The position numbers and the translations under genes are program-made. A stretch of DNA of 64,000 bases from Methylobacterium sp. E-045 (GTDB lineage Bacteria > Pseudomonadota > Alphaproteobacteria > Rhizobiales > Beijerinckiaceae), in contig NZ_JAKSYE010000063.1 in the NCBI RefSeq assembly GCF_022829685.1, positions 62,001 through 126,000 of the forward strand, given 5' to 3'. The notes under the pieces were generated by a model. The model had not been told where the DNA came from. It saw only the letters and a list, made by a program, of their open reading frames with translations, and made no database searches. Below are positions 45,929 through 55,804 of the stretch, piece after piece. Position 1 is the stretch's first letter; the number at the start of each line of letters is the position of its first letter.

Positions 45929-47773
45929 ATGATCGTCCCACAAGGTCGTCCCTTCTTCATGCGGACGGCTGGCCTTTCGGTCTGCGCCCTCCTCATCTTC
46001 GGCGGCGGCGGCCCGCTCCGCCCCTTGCTCGGCCCCTTGCCGGTCTCGGCCCAGGAAGCGGCGTCCGCCGTGCAGGACGTGACGCTCCAGAACGTGACGA
46101 TGACCTTCGGCGGCACGGTCCTCACCGCGCCGCAGGTCATCGTCAGCGGGACGCGCCTGACGAAGGACGATCTCCTCGGTCTGCTGAGATCCGGCCCCGA
46201 GCCCCTGGCCGCGCGTCTCGCGAAGTTCGATGCCGCGAGCATCGTGATCCCGGAGCTTCGCTCCGAGACCCGGATCGGGACCAAGACCCAGAACGCGACC
46301 TATCGCGACGTGACGGCCAAGGACGTGCGTGGCGGCCGCATCGCCCAGGCAAGTGCGGCGGGGTTAACGGCTGTGGAGGCCGGGGGCGAGGCGAAACACA
46401 GCGCCAGTTACGGTCGCATCGAGATGAAGGATGTCGATCTCGCCGCGATGGCGCGGCTCTACGGTGAAGCGGGCGACGCCAAGAGCCCGATGCTGCGGAT
46501 CTATGGCGCCTTCTCGGCCGCCGACATTTCGATGGAGGCCGAGGGCACGGTGGTGAAGATTGCCCGTCTCGAGGGCAGCGACGTCAGCGGACGCCAGATT
46601 CCGGCTACATGGACCGGCGCGCTCGACGCGATGTCCCGCGTGGACCCCATCCAGCCCGCCTCCGCCGACAAGGCGCGGATCCTGGGAACCGTGGCCGACC
46701 TCATCGACGGATTCTCTGTCGGCTCGTTCCAGGCCAGCGGACTCACGATCAACCAGACTCATGACGGCGAGCCCGTGGCGATGACCATGGGACGCATGGC
46801 CTTCGCTTCGGGAAACCTGACCTTCGAGGATCTCGGCTTCACGGTGGGCGAAGCCGGCGGCAAGCTCTCGCGCCTGTCCTTCGCGGGCTTCTCCTTCGCC
46901 CCGACCGTGGCGGCCATGCGCAAGCTCTCGACGCAGGCCGGGGAGCCCACCGAAGCGGATTTACGACAGATGACGCCGGTGCTCGGCACCCTGGCATTCA
47001 AGGATCTGAGCCTCGACCTGCCGCCGGACGAGGTGTCTGCTCCGCCCAAGCCCTCCGCGAAGCCCCCTGGCGCCCCGTCGCCCGCGGCCGCGACGGCGCC
47101 CAAGCATATCGGCCTGCGCGACGGCGCCTTCGCCTTTGGACCGCTGCGCGACGGCCTGCCCACCACCGGCCGGGCCAACCTCTCGGGCCTCACCCTCCCC
47201 GCCTCGGCGGTGGCCGGAATTCCGGGACTCGGCTCCCTCGGCGCCTATGGCTACCGCGACCTCGACCTCGACGTCGTGGCCGACACGGCCTGGAACGAGG
47301 CCGCCAAGGAACTCACCTTCAGCGAGGTGTCGGTGTCGGGCAAGGACATGGGCAGCGTGAAGATCAACGGCACCCTCGGCGGCATCGGCCCGGCGGTGTT
47401 CGACCCGGATCCGAGCGTCTCGACCTTCGCCATGCTGGGCGCGACCGCCAAGACCCTCGACCTGCGGATCGAGAATACCGGCCTGTTCGAGCGCTTCATC
47501 GCCACGCAGTCGAAGAGCCTGAGCCTCAAGCCCGAGGAACTGACTCAGGAATACGTCACCGCCACGACGTTCGGCGTGCCGGCCATCCTCGGCAATTCGG
47601 CCGGGGCCAAGGCCATCGGCGCGGCCCTGGGCCAGTTCGTGATGAAGCCGGGCACACTTCTTCTCAGCGCCAAGGCGAAGAATGCCGGCGGCATCGGCAT
47701 GCTCGAATTCAGCGCGGCCCCGACGCCGGGCGCCGTGCTCGACAGGCTGGACGTGAGCGCGAAGGCGAACTGA
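45929..47773 (+). CDS. Large exported protein of unknown function
   Basis: 614 residues from ATG 45929; ATG 45959 is an equally good start (604 residues), with AAGG 12 bases upstream. A signal peptide ends near LPVSAQ. The remainder has repeating beta-rich units of the type VTLQNVTMTFGGTVL, VTAKDVRGGRIAQASAAG and IKMKDVDLAAMA-like phrases, plus a Pro/Ala linker at about 355-375. This pattern recalls AsmA/DUF945-like periplasmic proteins but no family can be named. No lipobox or membrane anchor at the C-terminus. Confidence 0.75.
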   Translation: MIVPQGRPFFMRTAGLSVCALLIFGGGGPLRPLLGPLPVSAQEAASAVQDVTLQNVTMTFGGTVLTAPQVIVSGTRLTKDDLLGLLRSGPEPLAARLAKFDAASIVIPELRSETRIGTKTQNATYRDVTAKDVRGGRIAQASAAGLTAVEAGGEAKHSASYGRIEMKDVDLAAMARLYGEAGDAKSPMLRIYGAFSAADISMEAEGTVVKIARLEGSDVSGRQIPATWTGALDAMSRVDPIQPASADKARILGTVADLIDGFSVGSFQASGLTINQTHDGEPVAMTMGRMAFASGNLTFEDLGFTVGEAGGKLSRLSFAGFSFAPTVAAMRKLSTQAGEPTEADLRQMTPVLGTLAFKDLSLDLPPDEVSAPPKPSAKPPGAPSPAAATAPKHIGLRDGAFAFGPLRDGLPTTGRANLSGLTLPASAVAGIPGLGSLGAYGYRDLDLDVVADTAWNEAAKELTFSEVSVSGKDMGSVKINGTLGGIGPAVFDPDPSVSTFAMLGATAKTLDLRIENTGLFERFIATQSKSLSLKPEELTQEYVTATTFGVPAILGNSAGAKAIGAALGQFVMKPGTLLLSAKAKNAGGIGMLEFSAAPTPGAVLDRLDVSAKAN

Positions 47774-47793
47774 CGACGGGGGAGGAACGCCTA

Positions 47794-47827
47794 CGTCTCT
47801 CCTCCCCCGTTGCGGGGTGGAGAGGCG
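47794..47827. terminator. GC-rich hairpin between converging genes
   Basis: CGTCTCTCC... pairs with ...GGAGAGGCG and CCCCG with CGGGG around a short loop, with a small bulge. It lies 20 bases past the exported-protein stop and just before the end of rnd. The CTCTCC/GGAGAG composition links it to the repeats at 22134 and 51528. Confidence 0.6.
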
Positions 47828-47839
47828 TCTGAGCCCGGA

Positions 47840-48991
47840 TCAATCCAATGTGCGCACCACGATCCGCCCGCCCTCGGCCGACAGGGCGAGGCGGCCGGCC
47901 TTGAGGGCCAGCGCCTTCTCGCCGAACAGTGTCCGGCGCCAGCCGTGCAGGACGGCGATGTCGGCCTCGTCGTCTTCGGCGATGGCTTCGAGGTCATCCA
48001 TCGTGGCGACGATCTTGGGCGCCACGTCCTCGGCCTCGCAGACCGCCTTGAGCAGCACCTTCAGCAATTCCACCACGGCGCCGTTGCCGCCCCGGCCCCG
48101 GCTGCGCTCGGGCAGGACGATATCGGACAGGTCGCGCTGGAAGCCGCGCTCCACGGCGGCGAGGATATCGGCTCCGGTCCGCGAACGCTCGAAGCCCGCC
48201 GGGATCGAGCGCAGGCGCCCCAGGGCCTCGACGCTGCGCGGAGAGGAGGTGGCGATGTCGATCACCGCCTCGTCCTTCAGGATACGGCCGCGCGGGACGT
48301 TGCGGGTCTGCGCCTCGCGCTCGCGCCAGGCGGCGACCTCGGCCAGCACCGCGATCTCGCGCGGCTTGCGCATGCGGCCGGACAACCGGCGCCAGGCCTG
48401 GGCCGGGTCGGCCTTGTAGGTCTCCGGCGACGTGAGGACGCTCATCTCCTCGTCGAGCCATTCGCCGCGATCGGTGGAGAGGAGCTGCCCCGCCAGCACC
48501 TCGTAGACCTTCACCAGGTGGGTCACGTCGGAGAGGGCGTAGCTCGACTGGGCGTCGGAGAGCGGGCGGCGCGACCAGTCGGTGAAGCGGGAGGATTTGT
48601 CGATCTTCGCCTTCGCCACGTCGTTGACGAGTTGCTCGTAGGAGACCGAGTCGCCGTAGCCGCAGACCATGGCGGCGACCTGCGTATCGAAGAAGGGCTG
48701 CGGCAGCAGCCCCCCGAGCAGCCAGATGATCTCGAGGTCCTGGCGCGCCGAGTGGAACACCTTGACCACGCCCTCGTCGGCCATCAGCGCGAAGAACGGC
48801 GCGAGGTCGATGTCGGGGGACAACGGGTCGACGAGCACCCCCGACCCGTCCGGCCCCGCCATCTGGATGAGGCAGAGCTTGGGGTAGTAGGTCGTCTCCC
48901 GCATGAACTCCGTGTCCACGGTGACGAACGGCTGTCCGGCGAAACGGATGCAGGCCTCGGCGAGGGCCGGCGTGGTGGCGATGAGATCCAT
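47840..48991 (-). CDS. rnd: Ribonuclease D
   Basis: 3'-5' exoribonuclease trimming tRNA precursors. 383 residues. DEDDy catalytic set: D26 and E28 in VTVDTEF, D85 in [11 protein letters not shown]151 and D155 in [10 protein letters not shown]. One HRDC domain follows (about 205-290). ATG 48991. Confidence 0.95.
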   Translation of the reverse strand: MDLIATTPALAEACIRFAGQPFVTVDTEFMRETTYYPKLCLIQMAGPDGSGVLVDPLSPDIDLAPFFALMADEGVVKVFHSARQDLEIIWLLGGLLPQPFFDTQVAAMVCGYGDSVSYEQLVNDVAKAKIDKSSRFTDWSRRPLSDAQSSYALSDVTHLVKVYEVLAGQLLSTDRGEWLDEEMSVLTSPETYKADPAQAWRRLSGRMRKPREIAVLAEVAAWREREAQTRNVPRGRILKDEAVIDIATSSPRSVEALGRLRSIPAGFERSRTGADILAAVERGFQRDLSDIVLPERSRGRGGNGAVVELLKVLLKAVCEAEDVAPKIVATMDDLEAIAEDDEADIAVLHGWRRTLFGEKALALKAGRLALSAEGGRIVVRTLD

Positions 48992-49097
48992 GAGAGCCGG
49001 CTATATCGGAGGTTGACGCGCGAGGCGAGATCGTATCTCGCGCCGCGCGCGGCTATCCCCGACATCCCCGCCCGGATCCTGTGCCCCGGATCCCTCT

Positions 49098-49517
49098 TCA
49101 GGCGGCGTGCTTGCGGGACCGGTCCCGGCAGGCGAGGCTGCGCATCCGTTCGGCGCGCTCGCGCTTCTGGGCCGAGGCACGGGTCAAAAGCCAGTCGAGG
49201 ATGCCGGCTTTCATCCGCGGTCCGGCCTCCTCGGTCAGGCGCCGGATGCGATCCACCCGGAAGCCGCGATAGCCGCCGCGTGCGCGGTCGATGCCGCCGA
49301 GCAGCGTCCGGCCCGGTCCGAGCCTCAACTCGCGCGCGTCGAGGACACGCGTGCTCCAGAGACCACGGGAATCCTCGTAGACGATCTCGAACCGGCCTTC
49401 GAGCGGTAGGATCTGCCAGGCGCCGGGCTTGTGCTCGCCCCGTGCCGCACCCTTTCCCCCTACGGAGGGAGCCGCTGCGGCCTCGTGCAAAATGTTGAAA
49501 AACGCGTTCGCATTCAT
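49098..49517 (-). CDS. Small WYL-like-domain protein
   Basis: 139 residues. The middle (about 40-100) resembles a WYL domain: FEIVYEDSRGLWSTRVLDAR, then a Gly-rich segment and YRGFRVDRIRRLTE, the typical basic ligand-binding end. There is no helix-turn-helix, unlike WYL transcription factors. The tail is Arg/Lys rich. Function unknown; a nucleic-acid or nucleotide sensor role would fit the domain. ATG 49517, divergent from aspS. Confidence 0.6.
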   Translation of the reverse strand: MNANAFFNILHEAAAAPSVGGKGAARGEHKPGAWQILPLEGRFEIVYEDSRGLWSTRVLDARELRLGPGRTLLGGIDRARGGYRGFRVDRIRRLTEEAGPRMKAGILDWLLTRASAQKRERAERMRSLACRDRSRKHAA

Positions 49518-49697
49518 GGACTTGATATGGGGATTTCCCCTCGTTTTCGTAAGGTCTTTGCTGTCCTCGGCAACCTTGGGGCTTCTTCTCTGGTGCATGC
49601 TGGGCTGCCAAGTCGAAGCGCTTAGCGATTTCGCTAAATCGCCTTGACTTGCCCGCCTTCGCCCGCATGGTGCGCCGCTCAATCTGAAGAGCCCGTC

Positions 49698-51512
49698 ATG
49701 CACCGTTATCGTACCCATACCTGTGGGGCCCTCCGCCCGTCCGACGTCGGCGAGACCGTTCGCCTTTCCGGCTGGTGCCACCGCATCCGCGACCATGGCG
49801 GCGTCCTCTTCATCGACCTGCGCGACCATTACGGTCGCACCCAATGCGTGGTCGATTCCGATTCGAAGGCGTTCAAGACGGCGAACCTCGCCCGCTCGGA
49901 ATGGGTGATCCGCATCGACGGCCGCGTTCGCACCCGCCCCGCCGGTACCGAGAATGCCGACCTGCCCACCGGCACGGTGGAGGTCTATATCGACGACATC
50001 GAGGTTCTCGGCCCCGCCGGCGAACTGCCGGTGCCGGTCTTCGGCGACCAGGACTACCCGGAGGAGACGCGGCTCAAGTACCGGTTCCTCGACCTGCGCC
50101 GCGACAAGCTCCACGCCAACATCATGAAGCGCGGCGCGATCATCGATTCGCTCCGCCGCCGGATGCGCGAAGGCGGGTTCTTCGAGTTCCAGACGCCGAT
50201 CCTCACGGCGTCCTCGCCGGAGGGGGCCCGCGACTACCTGGTGCCCTCCCGCGTGCACCCCGGCAAGTTCTACGCGCTGCCGCAGGCGCCCCAGCAGTTC
50301 AAGCAGCTGACGATGATCGCCGGCTTCGACCGCTACTTCCAGATCGCCCCGTGTTTTCGCGACGAGGATGCCCGCGCCGACCGCTCGCCGGGCGAGTTCT
50401 ACCAGCTCGACATCGAGATGAGCTTCGTCACCCAGGAGGACGTATTCCAGTCGGTGGAGCCGGTCCTGCGCGACGTCTTCGAGGAATTCGCCGACGGCAA
50501 GCGGGTCACCGAGACCTTCCCGCGCATCCCCTATGCCGAGGCGATGCTGAAATACGGCGTCGACAAGCCGGACCTGCGCAACCCGCTCGTGATCGCCGAC
50601 GTGACGGACGAATTCGCCCGCGACGAGGTCGAGTTCAAGGCGTTCAAGGGCGTGATCAAGTCCGGCGGCGTGGTCCGTGCGATCCCCGCCACGGGGGCCG
50701 CGACGCAACCGCGCTCGTTCTTCGACAAGCTCAACGACTTCGCCCGCGCCGAGGGCGCGCCGGGCCTGGGCTACATCATCTTCGAGGACGACAACGGCAC
50801 GGTCACCGGCAAGGGTCCGATCGCCAAGTTCATTCCTTCCGAGATCCAGGCTCTCATCCGCGAAAAGACCGGCACGAAGGCCGGCGACGCGGTGTTCTTC
50901 TCCGCCGGCACCGAGGCCAAGGCCGCGGCGCTCGCCGGCAAGGCCCGCATCCGCATCGGCGACGAACTCGGCCTCTGCGACAAGGACCAGTTCGCGTTCT
51001 GCTGGATCACGGACTTCCCGATGTACGAGTGGAACGAGGACGACAAGCGGATCGACTTCTCCCACAACCCGTTCTCGATGCCGAACTTCGACCGCGAGGC
51101 GTTCCTGGCCCTCGACCCGTCGGATGCGGAGACGATCCTGGGCATCAAGGCGTTCCAGTACGACATCGTCTGCAACGGCACGGAACTGTCCTCCGGTGCG
51201 ATCCGGAACCATCGCCCGGAGGTGATGGAGAAGGCGTTCGGTCTCGCCGGCTACGGGCAGGACGTGCTCGAAGAAAAGTTCGGCGGCATGCTCAACGCGC
51301 TGAAGCTCGGCGCCCCACCGCACGGCGGCATCGCGCCGGGAATCGACCGCATCGTCATGCTGCTCTGCGGCGAACAGAACCTGCGCGAGGTGGTCCTGTT
51401 CCCCATGAACCAGCGCGCCGAAGACCTGATGATGGGCGCCCCGGCCGAGGCGACCCCGAAGCAGCTGCGCGAACTCCACATCCGGTTGAACCTGCCCGAG
51501 AAGCAGGGCTGA
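49698..51512 (+). CDS. aspS: Aspartate--tRNA ligase
   Basis: Class II synthetase of the bacterial type, 604 residues. OB-fold anticodon domain ([19 protein letters not shown]), motif 2 ([21 protein letters not shown]), the bacterial GAD insertion, and motif 3 ([13 protein letters not shown]). Whether it also charges tRNA-Asn cannot be decided here. ATG 49698. Confidence 0.96.
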   Translation: MHRYRTHTCGALRPSDVGETVRLSGWCHRIRDHGGVLFIDLRDHYGRTQCVVDSDSKAFKTANLARSEWVIRIDGRVRTRPAGTENADLPTGTVEVYIDDIEVLGPAGELPVPVFGDQDYPEETRLKYRFLDLRRDKLHANIMKRGAIIDSLRRRMREGGFFEFQTPILTASSPEGARDYLVPSRVHPGKFYALPQAPQQFKQLTMIAGFDRYFQIAPCFRDEDARADRSPGEFYQLDIEMSFVTQEDVFQSVEPVLRDVFEEFADGKRVTETFPRIPYAEAMLKYGVDKPDLRNPLVIADVTDEFARDEVEFKAFKGVIKSGGVVRAIPATGAATQPRSFFDKLNDFARAEGAPGLGYIIFEDDNGTVTGKGPIAKFIPSEIQALIREKTGTKAGDAVFFSAGTEAKAAALAGKARIRIGDELGLCDKDQFAFCWITDFPMYEWNEDDKRIDFSHNPFSMPNFDREAFLALDPSDAETILGIKAFQYDIVCNGTELSSGAIRNHRPEVMEKAFGLAGYGQDVLEEKFGGMLNALKLGAPPHGGIAPGIDRIVMLLCGEQNLREVVLFPMNQRAEDLMMGAPAEATPKQLRELHIRLNLPEKQG

Positions 51513-51527
51513 GTCGCTACACACCAC

Positions 51528-51637
51528 CCTCTCCCCTCTGCGGGGGAGGGTACCTTGGAGCAGGCGGGAGAGGGGGCGACCTCTCCGGACACCGCGCTCC
51601 CCTCTCCCGCCCCTCGCTCCCCCGCAGAGGGGGAGGG
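51528..51637. repeat. Nested inverted repeat downstream of aspS
   Basis: Outer arms at 51528-51547 and 51618-51637 (CCCTCTCCCCTCTGCGGGGG against CCCCCGCAGAGGGGGAGGG, one difference) and inner arms GCGGGAGAGGGG at 51564-51575 and CCCCTCTCCCGC at 51599-51610. The whole 110 bases can fold into one long hairpin. It looks like a dispersed intergenic repeat element, and also ends the aspS transcript. Confidence 0.8.
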
Positions 51638-51676
51638 TTTGCAGAGCCCGATCCCTCCAACATTGACAGGGCCGAC

Positions 51677-52546
51677 ATGCCCTCCCTCGTCGCCGTCGTC
51701 GTCGCCCATGACAGCGCGCATGCGCTCCCGGCCTGTCTCACGGCGCTCGCCGCCGAGCACGTGCCGGCCATCGTCGTGGACAACGCGAGTCGTGACGAGT
51801 CGGCGACGGTGGCGGAGGCGGCCGGCGCCAGGGTGCTGCGCAATGCCCGCAACGAGGGCTACGGCCGCGCCAACACCCTCGGGATCCGCGCTGCCGAACG
51901 GGCCGAACGTGTGCTCATCCTCAACCCGGACATCGTGCTGCAGGCAGGCGCTGTCGATGCCCTGCTGCGCGCATCTGCGGCCTATCCCGAGGCCGGCCTG
52001 CTGGCGCCGCGCCTGATGGAGCCGGACGGGCGGTTCTTCTACCAGCCGCGCTCGCTGCTCGCGCCCTACCTCACCAACCCGCCCGGCAACCGCGCCCTGC
52101 CCGACGGAGATGCCTGCGCGCCGTTCCTCTCCGGCGCCTGTCTGATGATCCGGCGGGACCTGTTCCTCGCCCTCGGCGGGTTCGATCAGAATATCTTCCT
52201 GTTCTACGAAGACGACGACCTGTGCCGCCGGGTCGCCGATTCCTCCCGCTCCCTGGTCCATGTCCACGGCGCGGTCGCCCTGCATGGGCGCGGTCGCTCG
52301 TCGGCGCCGGAGCCCGGCCGGGTCTTCCGTACCCGCTGGCATCAGGCCTGGTCGCGGGCCTATGTCTCGCGCAAGTACGGCCTGCCGGACCCGAGCCCGG
52401 CCATGCTCGCGGTGAACGCCCCGAAGGCGGCCTTGGCATCCTTGAGCTTCCGCCGGCCGCTGATCGAGCGCTATGCCGGTTCGGCGGCCGGCGCCCTCGC
52501 TGCCATCCGTGGGCGCACCGCCCTCGCCCGGGAAGGGCTCGCGTGA
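51677..52546 (+). CDS. Glycosyltransferase family 2 (rhamnosyltransferase-like)
   Basis: 289 residues, GT-A fold. AVVVAHDSAHALPACL at the start, VDNASRDES for nucleotide binding, ILNPDIVL as the DxD equivalent and FYEDDDLCRRV as the ED catalytic-base region. Transfers a sugar to a cell-surface polysaccharide or lipid; the sugar and acceptor are unknown. Overlaps the next gene by 4 bases. Confidence 0.9.
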   Translation: MPSLVAVVVAHDSAHALPACLTALAAEHVPAIVVDNASRDESATVAEAAGARVLRNARNEGYGRANTLGIRAAERAERVLILNPDIVLQAGAVDALLRASAAYPEAGLLAPRLMEPDGRFFYQPRSLLAPYLTNPPGNRALPDGDACAPFLSGACLMIRRDLFLALGGFDQNIFLFYEDDDLCRRVADSSRSLVHVHGAVALHGRGRSSAPEPGRVFRTRWHQAWSRAYVSRKYGLPDPSPAMLAVNAPKAALASLSFRRPLIERYAGSAAGALAAIRGRTALAREGLA

Positions 52547-52839
52547 GCCTGCTCAATCCGACGGCTGCCCTGGCCCGCGCCGTCGCCGGCGTCGCGGCGC
52601 AGGGCTTCGCCGTCGTCGCCCGCAACACGCGCGGCGACAGCGTCTATCTCAAGCCGGAGGGGAGCGTTTTCGCCCTGCGGGTCTCGAACCATGCGCGAAC
52701 CCCGAAGCAGCGGGCGAACCACCCGGATTCAGTGACGAGCCTCGTCATCCGGCAGCCGAAGACGGCGGCCCAAGTGGATGCCCTGGTGGCGGAGGCCCTG
52801 CGGAACTACGCGGGCGAGTGCCGCAAGCGGGAGGGTTGA
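52543..52839 (+). CDS. Small conserved-looking protein coupled to the glycosyltransferase
   Basis: 98 residues from a GTG that overlaps the glycosyltransferase stop (GTGA). Contains GDSVYLKPEGSVFALRVSNH and a helix AAQVDALVAEALRNYAGE; no export signal. Not recognised. The coupling suggests a shared transcript, not necessarily shared function. Confidence 0.65.
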   Translation: MSLLNPTAALARAVAGVAAQGFAVVARNTRGDSVYLKPEGSVFALRVSNHARTPKQRANHPDSVTSLVIRQPKTAAQVDALVAEALRNYAGECRKREG

Positions 52840-53014
52840 AGCCGCACGGTTTCGACCCAGCGCCCTGCACCATCGCGCCCTCGCACCTCATGGCGAACCT
52901 GCCGGAGCGGTCTTATAGGACGGCCATCGCACCATCAAAAATAGGTTTTTATTGCTATTAACGGAATTATGCGCTAAATAATGGGCCCTGCCACGTGCGC
53001 TGGGAACGTCACCG

Positions 53015-54070
53015 ATGTCGCGACTCGACACCCGCAGACAGCGGCTCGCTGCGATCCGCTCCGATCTGGCTGAGCTTGCCGTCGAGGTCGAACTGATCCG
53101 CGTCGAGCGCGTCCTTGCCCGCAAGTACAGCCCCGATCAGCCACGCGAGCCAGCCGGCCAGCCCGGTGGCGGACGTTGGGCATCGGGACATGGCGGATCG
53201 GCCGGTCCGGCAACGATGGGTTCCCTTGGTTCACACGATTCGCCGGCCACCGAAGAGGTCGTCACCGAGGACGGATCGCGCGTTCTCTCGCTCCGCATCC
53301 GGAGCCATCCCTCCCAGGACTGGGACGAGCAGCACACCGTCACAGCGCCGGACGGCACGCGGACCGTCTTCGAAATGTCGGGCCGCACTCAGACGGTCCG
53401 CGATGGCGAGACCGGCGAAGTCCTGTCGCGCGGCACCTTGAGCGGTGATCGGGTGGAGCCGGAGGCGTTCGTTCAGGACGCTCGGACTCCAACGCGCAGG
53501 CCTTCGAGGATCGGCGTAGCGATCGAAGCGGCCGTAACGCTGCTGTCAGTGCTCTCGCAGCGGAACGGCTCCAACACTACAGCGATCTTCGTGGCGCCCG
53601 CGAGCGAATATGGACTGAGCGACGATCCCGAATTTCCAGTATTCTGGGTCGGAAGGGTCGATCAAAGCAGCCTGGATCAGGCTTGCCCGCGCTACAGCGA
53701 GGTCCAAGAGATGCTCGATACGACTACCGCCCACGTACGATCTTCCGGGCTCTACAGCAGCCCTCAAGCCCTGGGGAATGAAGTTCATTTTCTTATGTCA
53801 GAACAGATAAAAGCTCTCAGAGAACCAAATTTTATTGCGGAAATATCCTATAAAAAGATCAGCTATCTTCCCACTCGATATGGTGAGCGAAATTATATTC
53901 GTCTCGACATACTTGAAAAACCTCCTACAGATACGGTCTGCATCTATGACCACAAGACGGGCGATGCGGGACTGGATCCTACAAGAGCTGTTGATTTCGC
54001 GGCGCTTGCACGCAAGAATTTTCCTACCGCAAAGCGTTTCATTGTCATGGAAATGAGGCCTCGTCGGTGA
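53015..54070 (+). CDS. Candidate nuclease toxin (PD-(D/E)xK-like C-terminus)
   Basis: 351 residues. N-terminal helix, then KYSPDQPREPAGQPGGGRW (37-55), a linker motif seen in modular phage-related and toxin proteins. A beta-rich middle follows. The end looks like a restriction-endonuclease-fold domain: E256 in GNEVHFL, D298 in YIRLDIL, and D312-x-K314 in VCIYDHKTG, 14 residues after D298, then FAALARKNFPTAKRF. The 3' third is AT-richer than the neighbourhood, a sign of transfer. No signal peptide or secretion genes nearby. The next gene overlaps by 4 bases. Function inferred, not proven. Confidence 0.6.
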   Translation: MSRLDTRRQRLAAIRSDLAELAVEVELIRVERVLARKYSPDQPREPAGQPGGGRWASGHGGSAGPATMGSLGSHDSPATEEVVTEDGSRVLSLRIRSHPSQDWDEQHTVTAPDGTRTVFEMSGRTQTVRDGETGEVLSRGTLSGDRVEPEAFVQDARTPTRRPSRIGVAIEAAVTLLSVLSQRNGSNTTAIFVAPASEYGLSDDPEFPVFWVGRVDQSSLDQACPRYSEVQEMLDTTTAHVRSSGLYSSPQALGNEVHFLMSEQIKALREPNFIAEISYKKISYLPTRYGERNYIRLDILEKPPTDTVCIYDHKTGDAGLDPTRAVDFAALARKNFPTAKRFIVMEMRPRR

Positions 54071-54762
54071 CACGCACGAGCCAAGTCAAAGCCGTTTATC
54101 GTCCGTTGCTGGATCGTCATGCCGACATCGTCCATGTCGGCAGCCGCGATCTCTGGATCAGGCCCGTGCACCACGTCGCCCTGCGTATCATGGTGGATGA
54201 TACATCCGATCCCGATGCGTTTTACCTGAAATGGTCGATGCTCGACATCTTCAGTCCGCTCGACGGCATGCTCGGCATCATCGGCTGGTGCGCCGGGCAG
54301 CTTGGCCCACCGGGCGGATCGAAATACGCAGTCTGGCGCTGGTCCGATCCCTCCACGATCACGGATATGATATCCGTGATCGAGACCGGAGCTTTGCCGC
54401 TCCTGCGCGGGATGGATGCACTGGAGGCGTTCGTCGCGTTCTATCGGGAGAACTTCGAGATCGCCCGGATCGGAGCACCGGAGGACCGGCTGATCATCGA
54501 CATAGCGCTAGGCCATCTCGCGAGTGCTCAAGATATCCTGCATGACCTCCTCCCTCACTTCCGGGAGGACGGATGCGCGAGTTCGGCCTCATACCGGCAG
54601 ACCCGCAACAAGATCCTCGCCGTCGCCGACCCGCTCCTTGCCGGAGACCGGGCCGCCCTCGCCACGATCCTTCACGGCTGGGAAGCCGCCAACATCCGTG
54701 GCACGAAGATCGAGCCCTATTGGGAGCCGACGCCGTTCCCGCTGGAGACGGCGCCGGGGTGA
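54067..54762 (+). CDS. Candidate immunity/antitoxin protein
   Basis: 231 residues starting with GTG in a GTGA overlap with the candidate toxin, so tightly coupled to it. Soluble, acidic-aromatic in character: VHVGSRDLWIRPVHHVALRI, PDAFYLKWSMLDIFSP, KYAVWRWSD. No catalytic motif or export signal. No family is recognised; the placement directly after a nuclease-like gene is the argument for an immunity role. Confidence 0.6.
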   Translation: MTRTSQVKAVYRPLLDRHADIVHVGSRDLWIRPVHHVALRIMVDDTSDPDAFYLKWSMLDIFSPLDGMLGIIGWCAGQLGPPGGSKYAVWRWSDPSTITDMISVIETGALPLLRGMDALEAFVAFYRENFEIARIGAPEDRLIIDIALGHLASAQDILHDLLPHFREDGCASSASYRQTRNKILAVADPLLAGDRAALATILHGWEAANIRGTKIEPYWEPTPFPLETAPG

Positions 54763-54768
54763 GCTGTC

Positions 54769-55020
54769 TCAGCCTTCGCTGGAATCGTCGCGAAAGTACG
54801 GCTCCACCGGGCCCTTCAGCTTCACCGTCATCGGGTTGCCGGCGCGGTCGAGGGTCTTGCCGGCCGACAGGCGGACCCAGCCTTCGCTGACGCAATATTC
54901 CTCGACATTGGTCTTCTCGACGCCCTTGAAGCGGATGCCGATGCCGCGTTCGAGGATAGCCTCGTTGTAGAACGGGCTGGTGGGGTTCACCGCGAGGCGG
55001 TCGGGAGGCGTGTCGGACAT
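54769..55020 (-). CDS. DUF3297 family protein
   Basis: 83 residues. Strongly conserved family look: NPTSPFYNEAILERGIGIRF, KTNVEEYCVSEGWVR and GNPMTVKLKGPVEPYF. Function unknown in the family. The start ATG 55020 has AAGG 8 bases upstream. It converges with the candidate immunity gene with a 6-base gap. Confidence 0.88.
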   Translation of the reverse strand: MSDTPPDRLAVNPTSPFYNEAILERGIGIRFKGVEKTNVEEYCVSEGWVRLSAGKTLDRAGNPMTVKLKGPVEPYFRDDSSEG

Positions 55021-55096
55021 CGGCATGGCCTTGGGAATCGATGATCGGGGTCGAGCGATCGTTGACGCGTCGGGACGAAGGGTTCGGGTAAGCGAT

Positions 55097-55741
55097 TCAC
55101 GCCCCGCCCGCAACGCCGCCGGCCCTGGCCGCCCGCGCCGCCGCGATGAGATCCCCGATGCGGTCGCTCTGGAGCAGGGGCACCAGACCGCGCACCGCCT
55201 CGGGGGGCAGGTCCCACCACGCGGTCTCCAGCAGGCCCGCCACCTGCTCCGGATCGAAGCGGTGGCGTATCACCCGTGCGGGGTTGCCGGCGACGATCGC
55301 GTAGGGCGGCACATCGCGGCTGACGACGGCGTGGGCCCCCACCACGGCGCCGTGCCCGATGGTGACGCCGGACAGGATCATGCAGCCGGAGCCGAGCCAG
55401 ACATCGCTGCCGATGGTCACGTCGCCGCGCGAGGCATGATAATCGGCCGGCGCCTCCACCCCCGGCCAGAGTCCCGCCATGGCCGCGAACGGATAGGTGG
55501 TCACCCAGTCGAGGCGGTGCCCGCCGCCGAGGAGGATCTCGACCCTGTCGGCGATGGAACAATACCGGCCGATCGTAAGGAGCCGCCCCGCTTCCGGGAA
55601 CCGCACTTTCGGGCGGCCATAGGAGTACGAGCCGATGGAGAAACCGTGGGTTTTCACCATTCTGGCGAGGTGCAGGCGGGTTTCGTTGTGCGGGTTGCGC
55701 CCACTCCGCAAGCGGTGCAACAGAGTTTTCAACCAATGCAT
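55097..55741 (-). CDS. CatB-related O-acetyltransferase (hexapeptide)
   Basis: 214 residues, left-handed beta-helix xenobiotic-acetyltransferase type. Hexapeptide repeats in LTIGRYCSIADRVEILLGGGH (shown as LTIGRYCSIADRV), VTIGSDVWLGSGCMILSGV, TIGHGAVVGAHAVVSRDVPP and YAIVAGNPARVIR. The catalytic His lies in GGGHRLDW. Acetylates an unknown acceptor, sugar or antibiotic. Divergent from maeB. Confidence 0.9.
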   Translation of the reverse strand: MHWLKTLLHRLRSGRNPHNETRLHLARMVKTHGFSIGSYSYGRPKVRFPEAGRLLTIGRYCSIADRVEILLGGGHRLDWVTTYPFAAMAGLWPGVEAPADYHASRGDVTIGSDVWLGSGCMILSGVTIGHGAVVGAHAVVSRDVPPYAIVAGNPARVIRHRFDPEQVAGLLETAWWDLPPEAVRGLVPLLQSDRIGDLIAAARAARAGGVAGGA

Positions 55742-55804
55742 CCCGAAGACCGGCGGGAAAGCTCCGCGGCGCCGTCAGAGCCCGCGATGAAGGGAGTGAG
55801 GCTC

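Noticed and set aside
49098..51527. An 809-residue antisense frame across aspS
   Set aside because: Only its last 139 residues (49098-49517) look like a protein; the rest is the shadow of aspS.
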